This document shows positions 49,948 to 58,280 of a stretch of DNA of 64,000 nt, piece after piece; positions within the stretch are counted from its first letter, which is position 1; the number at the start of each line of letters is the position of its first letter. This DNA is from JBKPRX01 sp046734795. Lineage in GTDB: Bacteria; Actinomycetota; Thermoleophilia; Gaiellales; Gaiellaceae. Position numbers and translations under genes: made by a program. The stretch spans positions 1 through 64,000 of the forward strand of contig JBKPRX010000011.1 in assembly GCA_046734795.1 (NCBI GenBank), in the 5' to 3' direction. Below the pieces are notes generated by a model that ran no database searches, was not told the DNA's origin, and saw nothing but the letters and a program-made list of their open reading frames with translations.

Positions 49948-51021
49948 ATGTCTTATGTCGCGATGAACACGCTTCAGGATCTGCTCGACGCGGCTGCGGC
50001 CGAGGAAGCGCTGCCCGGCGCGTCGGCGCTCGTTGCACGCGGCGACGACGTCGAGATCGCGAGTGTCGGCGAGATCGAGCCCGACTCGATCGTGCGCGTC
50101 GCGTCGGTCACGAAGCCGATCACCGCCGCCGGTGTGATGCTGCTCGTCGATGAAGGCCGAGTCGCGCTCGAGGATCCGATCGCGCGCTGGCTGCCGGAGC
50201 TCGCGTCGCCGGACGTCGTGCGCACGCCGGCGAGTCCGGTGGATGACGTTCTTCCTGCCGCACGTCCGATCACCGTCGAGGACGTGCTCACGTTCCGCGC
50301 GGGGTGGGGGTTTCCGTCCGACTTCACGCTGCCGGCGGTGTCGGAGCTCTTTTCGAAGCTGCCGCCTTTGGCAAGCACGCAAACCCCGGACGAATGGGTG
50401 CAGACGCTCGCGGGCGTGCCGATGCTGCATCAACCCGGCCAGGCGTGGCTCTACAACACGTGCTCCGACATCCAGGGCGTGCTCGTCGCGCGCGCCTCGG
50501 GTCGCTCGCTGCCGGAGTTTCTCGCGGAGCGGATCTTCGAGCCGCTCGGCATGGTCGACACGGGATTCCACGCTTCCGCGGACCGAGCCGACCGGCTGGC
50601 GCCCTTCCACGGCTCGGTGCCCGGCCTCGACGACCCGTCGCGCTTCACGAAGCCGCCGAGCTTCCCGTCGGGCGCGGGCGGGCTCGTCTCGACGGCCGCC
50701 GATTTGCACCGCTTCGGACGCATGCTGCTCGACGGCGGCGCCGGCCTGCTGTCACGCGACGCCGTGCGGTCGATGACGACCGACCACCTGACGGCCGAGC
50801 AGCGCGCCGCGTCGACGTTGTTCCTCGAAGGAGCAGGCTGGGGCTTCGGCGGCTCGGTTGCAGCAGACGGCCGCTACGGCTGGATCGGCGGCACCGGCAC
50901 GGCAGCGCACGTCATGCCCTCGACAGACACAGTCGGCATCCTGCTCACGCAGGTGGCGATGACAGGGCCGACGTCGACGCCGCTGATGCGCCGGTTCTGG
51001 GACTACGCATTCGACGCGTAA
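49948..51021 (+). CDS. Serine hydrolase, beta-lactamase class C-like
   Basis: A 357-residue cytoplasmic serine hydrolase of the penicillin-binding/class C beta-lactamase fold. Nucleophile motif S-V-T-K in VRVASVTKPITAAG near residue 50, YNT in WLYNTCSD and a GTGT triad-equivalent in WIGGTGTAAHV. No signal peptide is visible, so it is probably an esterase or D-aminopeptidase-type enzyme rather than a resistance enzyme. ATG 49948; ATG 49963 is possible. Confidence 0.85.
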   Translation: MSYVAMNTLQDLLDAAAAEEALPGASALVARGDDVEIASVGEIEPDSIVRVASVTKPITAAGVMLLVDEGRVALEDPIARWLPELASPDVVRTPASPVDDVLPAARPITVEDVLTFRAGWGFPSDFTLPAVSELFSKLPPLASTQTPDEWVQTLAGVPMLHQPGQAWLYNTCSDIQGVLVARASGRSLPEFLAERIFEPLGMVDTGFHASADRADRLAPFHGSVPGLDDPSRFTKPPSFPSGAGGLVSTAADLHRFGRMLLDGGAGLLSRDAVRSMTTDHLTAEQRAASTLFLEGAGWGFGGSVAADGRYGWIGGTGTAAHVMPSTDTVGILLTQVAMTGPTSTPLMRRFWDYAFDA

Positions 51022-51040
51022 GACGCAACGCCGAAGCGGG

Positions 51041-51844
51041 TCAGGCTCGCGCGATCAGGTAGTGGAACTCGTTCGAGAGCCGATAGGCGCCCTCGGCGTT
51101 GCGGTACGGGGCGAGGCCGTCGACGATCGCCTGCTTGAACTCGGCCTCGCGCTCCGGTCCGACGATCACTGCGAGTCCTGCGACAGCGACGAGCGCGCGC
51201 TCGAGCGTCTCCGTGTCGGGGTACTCGATCGTCACGCTCGCGTCGAACTCGCTCTCGGGCGTCAACCCTGCCTCGAGCGCGATGCCGCGGAGCACGCCGG
51301 GTTGTGAGAGATCGGGATCCGGCGGCGCATCGGGCGGTCGCGGCGGAAGGAACGGCCGCGCGATCTGCTTCATCGCCTCGAGGTCGCACCGCTCGTGCGC
51401 GCCCCACACTTGAATCACGACCTGAGCCCCGGGCTTCGCTACACGGCGCGCGTCGCGCAGCGCGGCCACCATGTCGTTCGCGAAGAAGAAGGAATTGAAG
51501 CCGGTGACGAGGTCGAAGGTGTCGTCCTCCCACGGCAGATCTTCCATCTCGCCGACGCGCAAGTCGGCGGCCGGCACGCGGTCGTGCGCGAACGCGATCA
51601 GTGATTCGGAAGCGTCGAGGCCGTGAGCGACGCCGCCGCGCGCGGCGACGATGCCAAGAAACGCGCCCGCCCCGCAGCCGACGTCGAGCACGTGCCAGCC
51701 GGCCTGCAGCCCCGTGCGGACTAGGGCGGCCTCATACGTCGGAGCCTGCAGATCCTCGTTGATTGCCCAGTCGGCGGGTCGGGCACCCCAGAGCGGTCCC
51801 CATCTCGATGCACTGCCCGTCGTGGCGGCTGAAGCGGCGGACAC
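51041..51844 (-). CDS. Class I SAM-dependent methyltransferase
   Basis: A 267-residue methyltransferase. SAM motif I VLDVGCGAGAFLGIVAARG, acidic loop LDASE and motif DTFDLVTGFNSFFFANDM. GTG 51844 is chosen over ATG 51874 because AAGGAGAG lies just before it and ATG 51874 sits inside the palindrome of the shared promoter. It is divergent from the PadR regulator, which likely controls it. The substrate is unknown. Confidence 0.85.
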   Translation of the reverse strand: MSAASAATTGSASRWGPLWGARPADWAINEDLQAPTYEAALVRTGLQAGWHVLDVGCGAGAFLGIVAARGGVAHGLDASESLIAFAHDRVPAADLRVGEMEDLPWEDDTFDLVTGFNSFFFANDMVAALRDARRVAKPGAQVVIQVWGAHERCDLEAMKQIARPFLPPRPPDAPPDPDLSQPGVLRGIALEAGLTPESEFDASVTIEYPDTETLERALVAVAGLAVIVGPEREAEFKQAIVDGLAPYRNAEGAYRLSNEFHYLIARA

Positions 51845-51863
51845 GGCCTCTCCTTCGCGTAGA

Positions 51864-51896
51864 CTACGATTCATAGTTATAGACTATGGGTCGTAG
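51864..51896. promoter_or_regulatory. 33-bp palindromic operator between methyltransferase and padR
   Basis: Arms of 14 bases, CTACGATTCATAGT and ACTATGGGTCGTAG, are inverted with only two mismatched positions around the five-base centre TATAG. It contains the PadR ATG (51886) and a TATAACT-like -10 for the minus strand. Probable PadR autoregulatory site. Confidence 0.65.
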
Positions 51897-52491
51897 CTTG
51901 GTCAACTCGGAGCTGACGCTTTTCTCGTACGAGATCCTCGGCCTCGTTGGACGCGAGGGCGCGGGCGCGCACGACCTTCTGCGCTTGGCGCAGCGCGGGC
52001 GGCTGCTCGCGTGGGCCGGCGAGAGCCAGTACTACACGGAGCCGAAGCGACTCGCCGAGCTCGGCTACCTCTCGTCGCGCAAGGAGCCGGGCAAGACCCG
52101 CGAGCGCACGGTTTACACCCTCACGGACAAAGGGCGCGAAGCCCTGGCCGAGTACGCGAGGACGCCGGTGCAGGTCACGCCGTTCAAGAGCGACCCGCTG
52201 CTGCGGCTCCTGATCTGCGATCTCGTCGGCGAAGAAGTCACGCGCGAGAGCATCAGCACGCTTCGCGAGGACCTCGACGACCTCCGGCAGCGGCTCGATC
52301 AATCGGAGCAGGCGGCGCGCGAGCTGCCGCATCGCGAGAAGTACCTCTTGCTCACACTCGGTTTCTTGCAGCGGCTTCTCGACCTGCACGAACAGCTCGT
52401 CGACGATGTCGAGCGCGAGTTCGCCAACGCGCGGCCGGCTCGAGCACGACGGAAGAGGCGAACAACCGCGTCACCGCTCCGGCGCTCTTAG
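51886..52491 (+). CDS. PadR-family transcriptional regulator
   Basis: A 201-residue regulator. The N-terminal winged helix (ELTLFSYEILGLVGREGAGAHDLL...YYTEPKRLAELGYLSSRKEPGKTRERTVYTLTDKG) and a C-terminal coiled-coil dimerisation region (REDLDDLRQRLDQSEQAARELPHREKYLL) are typical of PadR class 1. ATG 51886 lies within the palindrome and has no ribosome site, suggesting leaderless translation and tight autoregulation. Confidence 0.9.
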   Translation: MGRSLVNSELTLFSYEILGLVGREGAGAHDLLRLAQRGRLLAWAGESQYYTEPKRLAELGYLSSRKEPGKTRERTVYTLTDKGREALAEYARTPVQVTPFKSDPLLRLLICDLVGEEVTRESISTLREDLDDLRQRLDQSEQAARELPHREKYLLLTLGFLQRLLDLHEQLVDDVEREFANARPARARRKRRTTASPLRRS

Positions 52492-52500
52492 ACTCCGCGT

Positions 52501-53355
52501 GTGCCCGACTACGGCCACGAGCTCGAGTTCGGCGTGTTCGTGAATCCAAGTGCCGCGGACGCGGAGAAGGCCGTTTCTCTTGCCGTCCTTGCCGAAGAGG
52601 TCGGGCTCGATCTCGTCGCGTTCCAGGATCACCCGTACCAGCCGCGACTGCTCGACAGCTGGACACTTCTCTCCTACGTTGCCGCACGCACGAGCCGGAT
52701 CCGTCTCACGAACGACGTGCTCAATCTGCCGCTTCGGCTGCCGTCGGTCGTCGCGCGGGCGATCGCGACGCTCGACCTTCTGAGCGGCGGCCGCGCCGAA
52801 CTCGGCATCGGCGCCGGGAACGCATGGGACGGGATCGAGGCCATGGGCGGACGCAGGCTCCGCCCTGGTCAGAGCGTCGACGCGCTCGAGGAGGCGATCG
52901 ACGTCATCCGCTCGCTCTGGGACGTCGACGAGGCACAGGAGGCGAGCTTCGACGGCTCGTACTACCGGCTGCTCGGCGCGGCGCGTGGGCCGAAGCCGCG
53001 CCACAAGGTTCAGATCTGGGTCGGCGCCTACAAGCCGCGGATGCTGAACCTCGTCGGCCGCAAAGCCGACGGTTGGCTACCGAGCACGCCGTATCTGAAG
53101 CCGGGCGACCTCGCCGCCGGCAACGCTGCGATCGACGAAGCCGCATCGGCGGCGGGCCGCGATCCGCGCGAGATTCGCAGGCTCCTCAACACGGTCCCGC
53201 AGCCCGTCGAGGAGCTCACGCGGCTCGCGCTCGAGGACGGAATCAGCACGTTCGTCCTCATCGGCGACGACGAGAGCGCGATGCGGACGCTTGCAGAGGA
53301 AGTCGCGCCGGCCGTACGCGAGCAGGTCGCGAGCGAGCGATCGCGACGCGGCTAA
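52501..53355 (+). CDS. LLM-class (F420-dependent-type) oxidoreductase
   Basis: A 284-residue bacterial-luciferase-like TIM barrel (EFGVFVNPSAADAEKAVSLAVLAEEVGLDLVAFQDHPYQ; LDLLSGGRAELGIGAGNAWDGIEAMG; KVQIWVGAYKPRMLNLVGRKADGWLPS). In actinobacteria this branch usually uses coenzyme F420 rather than FMN. GTG 52501, ten bases after the PadR gene, so it could be co-transcribed with it. The substrate is unknown. Confidence 0.85.
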   Translation: MPDYGHELEFGVFVNPSAADAEKAVSLAVLAEEVGLDLVAFQDHPYQPRLLDSWTLLSYVAARTSRIRLTNDVLNLPLRLPSVVARAIATLDLLSGGRAELGIGAGNAWDGIEAMGGRRLRPGQSVDALEEAIDVIRSLWDVDEAQEASFDGSYYRLLGAARGPKPRHKVQIWVGAYKPRMLNLVGRKADGWLPSTPYLKPGDLAAGNAAIDEAASAAGRDPREIRRLLNTVPQPVEELTRLALEDGISTFVLIGDDESAMRTLAEEVAPAVREQVASERSRRG

Positions 53356-53534
53356 CGGCGCGACCGTAGCGCGTACCCCGCGACCGATACAGCAAGCAGG
53401 CTCGCCACTGCGAGGGGCAGCAGCCACCACGTACCGACAGCGACGGTGATCGCGAGCGCAACGACGACGCCTGCTGCGATGCGCCAGTCGTCGCCGACGA
53501 CGAAGTCCCAGAGGAAACGCGCGAGCGTTTTCAC
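53352..53534 (-). CDS. Small membrane protein, 60 residues
   Basis: VKTLARFLWDFVVGDDWRI is followed by two membrane helices (GVVVALAITVAVGTWW, LPLAVASLLAVSVAGYAL) and RSRR. GTG 53534 overlaps the upstream gene's TGA by four bases (GTGA), so it is coupled to the COG4280-like protein. The stop overlaps the LLM gene end in antisense by four bases. Unknown family. Confidence 0.65.
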   Translation of the reverse strand: MKTLARFLWDFVVGDDWRIAAGVVVALAITVAVGTWWLLPLAVASLLAVSVAGYALRSRR

Positions 53535-54259
53535 ACGGTTGCCGTCCTTCGCAGCGTTTGCACGAGCGTGACCGACGTGGCGAGTACGAACAGGAGCACG
53601 ACCGGCAGTGCTGCGTCCCCGCCGGGCCACTCCGCGCCGGCGCCCTCGACAGCCCAGAACGTTCCGAACGTCGTCAGCATCACGCCGACTGCGTACTTGA
53701 GCGTGTTCTCGGGCACGCGTGCGAGCGGCGCGCGCACGATCACGCCGACGATTCCGACGACCAAGACCGCGGCAGCCGCACCGACCGCTGCAAGCGGAAT
53801 CGATCCCTGCGTCGAGCCGAACGTGAGAACGATGAACGCAACCTCGAGTCCTTCGAGAAAGACGCCTTTGAACGACACGACGAAGCCGAACCAGTCGAGC
53901 CCTGCGTGGTGCTCGTCGCCGGCGGCGCGCGCCTCGGCCCGCTCGCGCTCGAAGATCGCAGCTTCGTCGTGCAGCGGCAGGTAGCCGGCGCTGCGGAGGA
54001 TCGCCTTGCGCAGCCACTGCAACCCGAACACGAGGAGCAACGCGCCGACGACGAGCCGTAGATCGTCGATCGGAATCTGCGTCAGCGCAGGTCCGAGCGC
54101 CGCGACGACGGCAGCAAGCGCCACAACCGCGATGCCGGTGCCGGCGAGCGCCGAGCGCCAGCCCCGCGTCGTGCCCATCGCCAGCACGATCGTCAGTGCT
54201 TCCACCATCTCGACTGCACTCGCGAGGAAGGTCGACGCGACGAGGAAGAAGACCGTCAC
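53531..54259 (-). CDS. COG4280-like integral membrane protein
   Basis: A 242-residue protein with six to seven helices in two repeats. Each repeat opens with an acidic in-membrane motif (SAVEMVEALTIVLA near residue 14; FLEGLEVAFIVLTF near 130) reminiscent of the REGLE motif of FTR1-type iron permeases and of predicted cation transporters. A cytoplasmic loop with HDEAAIFERERAEARAAGDEHHAG joins them. Probably a metal or ion transporter (inference). GTG start. In an operon with the 60-residue membrane protein. Confidence 0.75.
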   Translation of the reverse strand: MTVFFLVASTFLASAVEMVEALTIVLAMGTTRGWRSALAGTGIAVVALAAVVAALGPALTQIPIDDLRLVVGALLLVFGLQWLRKAILRSAGYLPLHDEAAIFERERAEARAAGDEHHAGLDWFGFVVSFKGVFLEGLEVAFIVLTFGSTQGSIPLAAVGAAAAVLVVGIVGVIVRAPLARVPENTLKYAVGVMLTTFGTFWAVEGAGAEWPGGDAALPVVLLFVLATSVTLVQTLRRTATV

Positions 54260-54287
54260 GTGCGTAGCGTCGCACGCGGCCGAACTG

Positions 54288-55886
54288 TCAGCCGATCAGC
54301 AATCCTTCCGCGGCTTCCGACGGTTCGAGGTCCGGCAGTCGGGTCATGCGGAAGGCGTTCAGGAGCCCAAGCAGGGCGGCGACGAGCGGGATGAGCAGCG
54401 CGATCTGCAGCGCTCGCGGCCGCGCCTTCGTGTTGATGTGGATAATCTCGGCCTTCACGTCGGCCGGTTGGCCGGCGAGCAGCTCTTCGAGGTGCGTGTT
54501 CGTCATCACCTCGGCGTTCTTTTCGAGGCCTTTCGCGACCTTGTCCTGCTCGGCCGGTGAGAGCACCGTGCTGTCGTTCGCGTAGTGAGTGAAGACAAGC
54601 GAGAGCGACGCGAGCATGATCGCCCCGGCGAAGGCAAGTCCGAACGAGAGCCCGAACGATCCACCCGCCGAGTTCACACCTGCGGCTTCGCTGACGCGCT
54701 CCGGCTCGATCGGCGAGAGCGTGTAGTTGTTCAACTGCGAGACGAGCAAACCGAGTCCCGCGCCGGCGATCGCAAGCGGCACGATCATCGCCCAGCCGGA
54801 GTCCGCGCGCGGCACGATCGGAAGCAAGACGACGATGCCGACGGCAAGGAGCAGGAAGCCGACGAGGATGATCTTGCTCGGGCTGCGCTTCCCGGCTCTC
54901 TTGCCGGCTAGGAGCGCGACGAAGAACATGCTGAGCGACAGCGGTGCGAGCGAGAGCCCGGCCTCGAGCGCGTTGTATTCGAGCACCATCTGCAAGTAGA
55001 TCGGCAGCGTGATCATCAGCCCGCCGAGCGCAATCTGCTGCAGCGTCTGCGAGGAGATCCCGAGCCGGAAGTACTTCGACCGGAAGAGACCGGCGTCGAT
55101 GAGCGCGGGCTTGCCTTCGCGCTTGCGCTTGACGAGCCACCACGCGAGCGAGCCGAGCGCGACCACGCCGACTGCGATCAGCGCGCCTACGGCCTGGCCG
55201 CCCTCCTCCCAGACGAGGATCCCGACGACGACGCCGCCCATGCCGAGCGCAGAGAGGATCGCGCCCACGACGTCGATGCGCCGGTCGCCCGTGTACGGCA
55301 CGTCGTGCACGCGCCGGCTCCCGATGAGCACGATGGCGATGATCACGACCTCGCCGGCGAATGCGACTCGCCACGAGAGGTACGTCGTGATGAACCCGCC
55401 GACGAGCGGGCCGACCGCGGCCGCGATCGCAGCGGCAGCGCCGACGAGCGCGTACGCCTTCCGCTGCATCGCGCCCTGGAAGTTGCCGTGGATCAGCGAC
55501 TGCATCGACGGCAGTAGAAGCGACGCGCCGAGTCCGCCGATGATCGCCCAGAAGATGACGATCGGAAGCAGGCTCCGCGACAGCGTCATCGAGAGTGCTC
55601 CGGCCGCGTAGCCGAGCAGGCCGAGCGTGTAGGCGCGCTTGCGTCCGAAGAGGTCGCCGATCTTGCTGCCGATCAGGATGAACGCCGCCGAGACGAGCGC
55701 CTCAAGCGCGATCGCCGACTGCACGCCGCTCGCGGTCGTGTCGAGATCGTGCACGACCGCAGAGATCGAGACGTTCATGAGCGATGTGTCGACAACGAGC
55801 ACGAACATCGCCATCGCAAGGAGGATCGCGAGGCCCTGATCGCCGCTCGATTCCTCCGGTATCGCTTCAGTTGCTTCTACGGTCAC
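54288..55886 (-). CDS. MFS exporter, DHA2 (EmrB/QacA) family
   Basis: A 532-residue, 14-helix exporter. Helix 1 motif VVDTSLMNVSISAVVHDL, loop motif GSKIGDLFGRKRAYTLG and a long loop before the last helix (residues about 450-495) match the protein at 7920. GTG 55886. The upstream 240-base region has a TCACCGCGGTGA palindrome. The substrate is unknown. Confidence 0.88.
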   Translation of the reverse strand: MTVEATEAIPEESSGDQGLAILLAMAMFVLVVDTSLMNVSISAVVHDLDTTASGVQSAIALEALVSAAFILIGSKIGDLFGRKRAYTLGLLGYAAGALSMTLSRSLLPIVIFWAIIGGLGASLLLPSMQSLIHGNFQGAMQRKAYALVGAAAAIAAAVGPLVGGFITTYLSWRVAFAGEVVIIAIVLIGSRRVHDVPYTGDRRIDVVGAILSALGMGGVVVGILVWEEGGQAVGALIAVGVVALGSLAWWLVKRKREGKPALIDAGLFRSKYFRLGISSQTLQQIALGGLMITLPIYLQMVLEYNALEAGLSLAPLSLSMFFVALLAGKRAGKRSPSKIILVGFLLLAVGIVVLLPIVPRADSGWAMIVPLAIAGAGLGLLVSQLNNYTLSPIEPERVSEAAGVNSAGGSFGLSFGLAFAGAIMLASLSLVFTHYANDSTVLSPAEQDKVAKGLEKNAEVMTNTHLEELLAGQPADVKAEIIHINTKARPRALQIALLIPLVAALLGLLNAFRMTRLPDLEPSEAAEGLLIG

Positions 55887-55975
55887 GTGTCTCGTCTCAG
55901 CTCGTGCATGACGGCGGACGGGCCCGTCGGTCTCGGCCTCGTGGGATGTTCGCGTCCGCGCGCGGCTTGAAGTAT

Positions 55976-55987
55976 CACCGCGGTGAC
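55976..55987. promoter_or_regulatory. TCACCGCGGTGA palindrome upstream of the DHA2 exporter
   Basis: A perfect 12-bp inverted repeat, 89 bases before the exporter GTG. It resembles half-sites of the repeat family but with a two-base spacer, so it is probably a different operator. Confidence 0.35.
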
Positions 55988-56121
55988 GAGCTCGGCAGTC
56001 ACGGGCGGCAGAGCGCCGAGTCGCTTGCTCACGAGTGGCCGTTCGACTAGCCTAGGCGCGTAGGCATGCATAGGCGTTGCCATGGCAAGCGCCGCGCCGT
56101 CCAAAGGAGTGTCGACAGCTG

Positions 56122-56256
56122 GTGATCCACCGGTTCAGCAGGGCAGAGCTCGTCGCGAGAGGCAGCGCCGCCGTGCTCGTGGCCGGCTCCGCGTTCGGCG
56201 CGCCGGCAGAGACGGCCCAGGCGGACGCGCCACCCGACGGCGACGTGTCTATCTGA
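56122..56256 (+). pseudogene. 44-residue remnant with Tat-like signal sequence
   Basis: GTG 56122 encodes FSRAELVARGSAAVLVAGS, then AFGAPAETAQADAPPDGD and a stop. It looks like the signal region of a secreted ferritin-like-domain protein that normally continues after PDGD; here it ends at once. It directly precedes the HTH-TOBE gene. Either a remnant or a leader ORF; low confidence. Confidence 0.35.
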
Positions 56257-56260
56257 GGCG

Positions 56261-56635
56261 ATGCCGCGCGAGTTCTACACCGCCCGCGACGCCGCCCGGA
56301 TGCTCGGAATCAGCCTCGACACGTTGCGCCGCTGGGACCGCGACGGCCGAATCAAGACGCGCCGCGACTCGAGCAACCGGCGCATCGTCTCTGCGGCCGA
56401 GATCGCTCGGCTTCGCGGCGGCGACGGCGAGCGGTTGAGCGCGCGCAACCGCTTCCACGGCACCGTCGGCGAGATCAAGGTCGAAGGCCTGATGGCGCAA
56501 GTCGAGCTCCTCGTGACCGAGCCGGTCAGGCTCGTCGCGATCGTGACCCGCGACGCCGTCGAAGAGCTCGGACTGAAAAGCGGCTCGCCGGCGACGGCAG
56601 TCGTCAAGGCGACTTCCGTGATGGTTCAGAACTAG
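56261..56635 (+). CDS. HTH-TOBE molybdate-binding regulator
   Basis: A 124-residue protein. The MerR/Xis-like helix-turn-helix (FYTARDAARMLGISLDTLRRWDRDGRI) is followed by a TOBE (mop) domain (ARNRFHGTVGEIKVEGLMAQVELLV...GLKSGSPATAVVKATSVMV) that binds molybdate or tungstate. It starts at ATG 56261. Eleven bases before modA, so it is the probable molybdate-responsive regulator of the operon. Confidence 0.85.
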   Translation: MPREFYTARDAARMLGISLDTLRRWDRDGRIKTRRDSSNRRIVSAAEIARLRGGDGERLSARNRFHGTVGEIKVEGLMAQVELLVTEPVRLVAIVTRDAVEELGLKSGSPATAVVKATSVMVQN

Positions 56636-56645
56636 GAGGGACCGC

Positions 56646-57449
56646 GTGCGCTTGCAGTTCACCCGCCTCGTCTTCTCCGCTCTGGTCGCCGCGTTGACGA
56701 TCGCCGGCGCCGGCTCCTCGGCGAACCCCGATGCGCGTGCACGCGCCCAGGCGCGGATCACCGTGTTCGCAGCCGCATCGCTCACCGACGCCTTCCCGGC
56801 AATCGACGGTTCATTGCGTTACTCCTTCGGCGGCTCGAACGCGCTCGCGACGCAGATCGCTAACGGCGCTCCGGCGGATGTCTTTGCGTCCGCGAACACG
56901 ACGATCCCTGCACGGCTCTACGCAAAGGGTGTCGTCGAGAAGCCGGTCAACTTCACCCGCAACGCGCTCGTGATCGTCGTGCCGAAATCGAACCCGGCGC
57001 ACATTCACACGGTGTACGACCTCGCCAAGCGGGGCGTGAAGGTCGACGTCGCCAACTCCGCGGTTCCGGTCGGCAGCTACACGCTCCAAATCCTCAAGAA
57101 GATGAATTTGACGGCGAAGGTGACGGCGAATTTCGTCAGCCAGGAGACCGACGTTCGTGATGTCCTCGCGAAGGTCGGTCTCGGCCAGGCCGACGCCGGC
57201 TTCGTCTACTCGACGGACGCCAAGACGGTGCCCGATCGCGTGAGCGTGATCAAGATGCCTGCCTCGGCGCAGCCGAAGATCGCCTACGCGATGGCCGTCG
57301 TCAGTCGCAGCGCGAACAAGGCAGCCGCCCACGCATTCATCGACAAGGTGCTGAGCAAGTCCGGACAGGCGGCGTTACTCAGGTACGGCTTCCTGCCGCT
57401 CGTCAAGCCGGCGAAGAAGCCGCCGGCCAAGATCAAGAAGAAGACCTAG
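56646..57449 (+). CDS. modA: Molybdate-binding protein ModA
   Basis: A 267-residue periplasmic-type binding protein. The signal sequence (RLVFSALVAALTIAGAG) has no clear lipobox Cys. The mature protein shows ITVFAAASLTDAF, FGGSNALATQIANGAPADVFASAN, PKSNPAHIHTVYDL and the terminal GFLPL of ModA. The C-terminal tail is unusually Lys/Pro-rich (PAKKPPAKIKKKT). Followed by modB after three bases. Confidence 0.92.
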   Translation: MRLQFTRLVFSALVAALTIAGAGSSANPDARARAQARITVFAAASLTDAFPAIDGSLRYSFGGSNALATQIANGAPADVFASANTTIPARLYAKGVVEKPVNFTRNALVIVVPKSNPAHIHTVYDLAKRGVKVDVANSAVPVGSYTLQILKKMNLTAKVTANFVSQETDVRDVLAKVGLGQADAGFVYSTDAKTVPDRVSVIKMPASAQPKIAYAMAVVSRSANKAAAHAFIDKVLSKSGQAALLRYGFLPLVKPAKKPPAKIKKKT

Positions 57450-57452
57450 GCG

Positions 57453-58280
57453 ATGCGGCGCGTCCTGACCGCGGCCGCGGTCTTCGCAGCTGCCGTCCTC
57501 TCGTTTTCGTTCTTGCTGCTGCCGATCGTGGCGCTCTTCACGCACCAATCGCTGGGCGAGCTCTTGCATCAGCTCACGAACCCCGTCGTCAAGGACGCGC
57601 TCGTCGTCAGCGCCAAGACGAGCGCGGTCGCGCAGGCGGCGATCCTACTCTTCGGCACGCCCACCGCGTACGTGATCGCTCGTCACCGCTTCCGCGGCCG
57701 TGCGTTCGTGATCACGCTCGTCGAGCTGCCGCTCGTGCTGCCACCGGCGGTCGCGGGTGTCGGGCTCCTCGTCGCGTTCGGGCGCTTCGGCTTGCTCGGC
57801 TCGACCTTCGACGCGCTCGGGATCGACCTCGCCTTCAACCAAGCCGCGGTCGTGCTTGCCGTCGTCTTCGTCGCGAGTCCGCTCTACATGCGCGCGGCAA
57901 TCGCGTCCTTCGAGGCGGTCGACTCGAACCTCGTCGCCGCCTCGCGCACGCTGGGCGCCGGCCCGGAACGAACCTTCTTTCGCGTCGTGCTGCCGCTCGC
58001 GCGCGCCGGCCTCGCCGCCGGTGCTGCCCTCGCGCTCGCCCGCGGCCTCGGCGAGTTTGGCGCCACGATCATGTTCGCCGGCAGCTTCCAGGGCATCACG
58101 CAGACGCTGCCGCTTGCGATCTACTTCGAGTTCGACCGCGACTTCGACGTCGCGGTCACGATCAGCGCGTTGCTGGTGATCGTCACCGGCGCAATTCTCC
58201 TCTCCCTGAAAGCGACCGCCCTGTGGCCGAGCTCGCCGCGGACTTCACGCTCACTCTCCGAACCTTTGAGCTCGAGCTAG
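57453..58280 (+). CDS. modB: Molybdate ABC transporter permease ModB
   Basis: A 275-residue permease with five to six helices and the EAA loop motif (EAVDSNLVAASRTLGAGPERTFFRVVLPLARAG) that docks with ModC. ATG 57453. Its last 58 bases overlap the start of modC in another frame, an unusually long overlap. Confidence 0.92.
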   Translation: MRRVLTAAAVFAAAVLSFSFLLLPIVALFTHQSLGELLHQLTNPVVKDALVVSAKTSAVAQAAILLFGTPTAYVIARHRFRGRAFVITLVELPLVLPPAVAGVGLLVAFGRFGLLGSTFDALGIDLAFNQAAVVLAVVFVASPLYMRAAIASFEAVDSNLVAASRTLGAGPERTFFRVVLPLARAGLAAGAALALARGLGEFGATIMFAGSFQGITQTLPLAIYFEFDRDFDVAVTISALLVIVTGAILLSLKATALWPSSPRTSRSLSEPLSSS

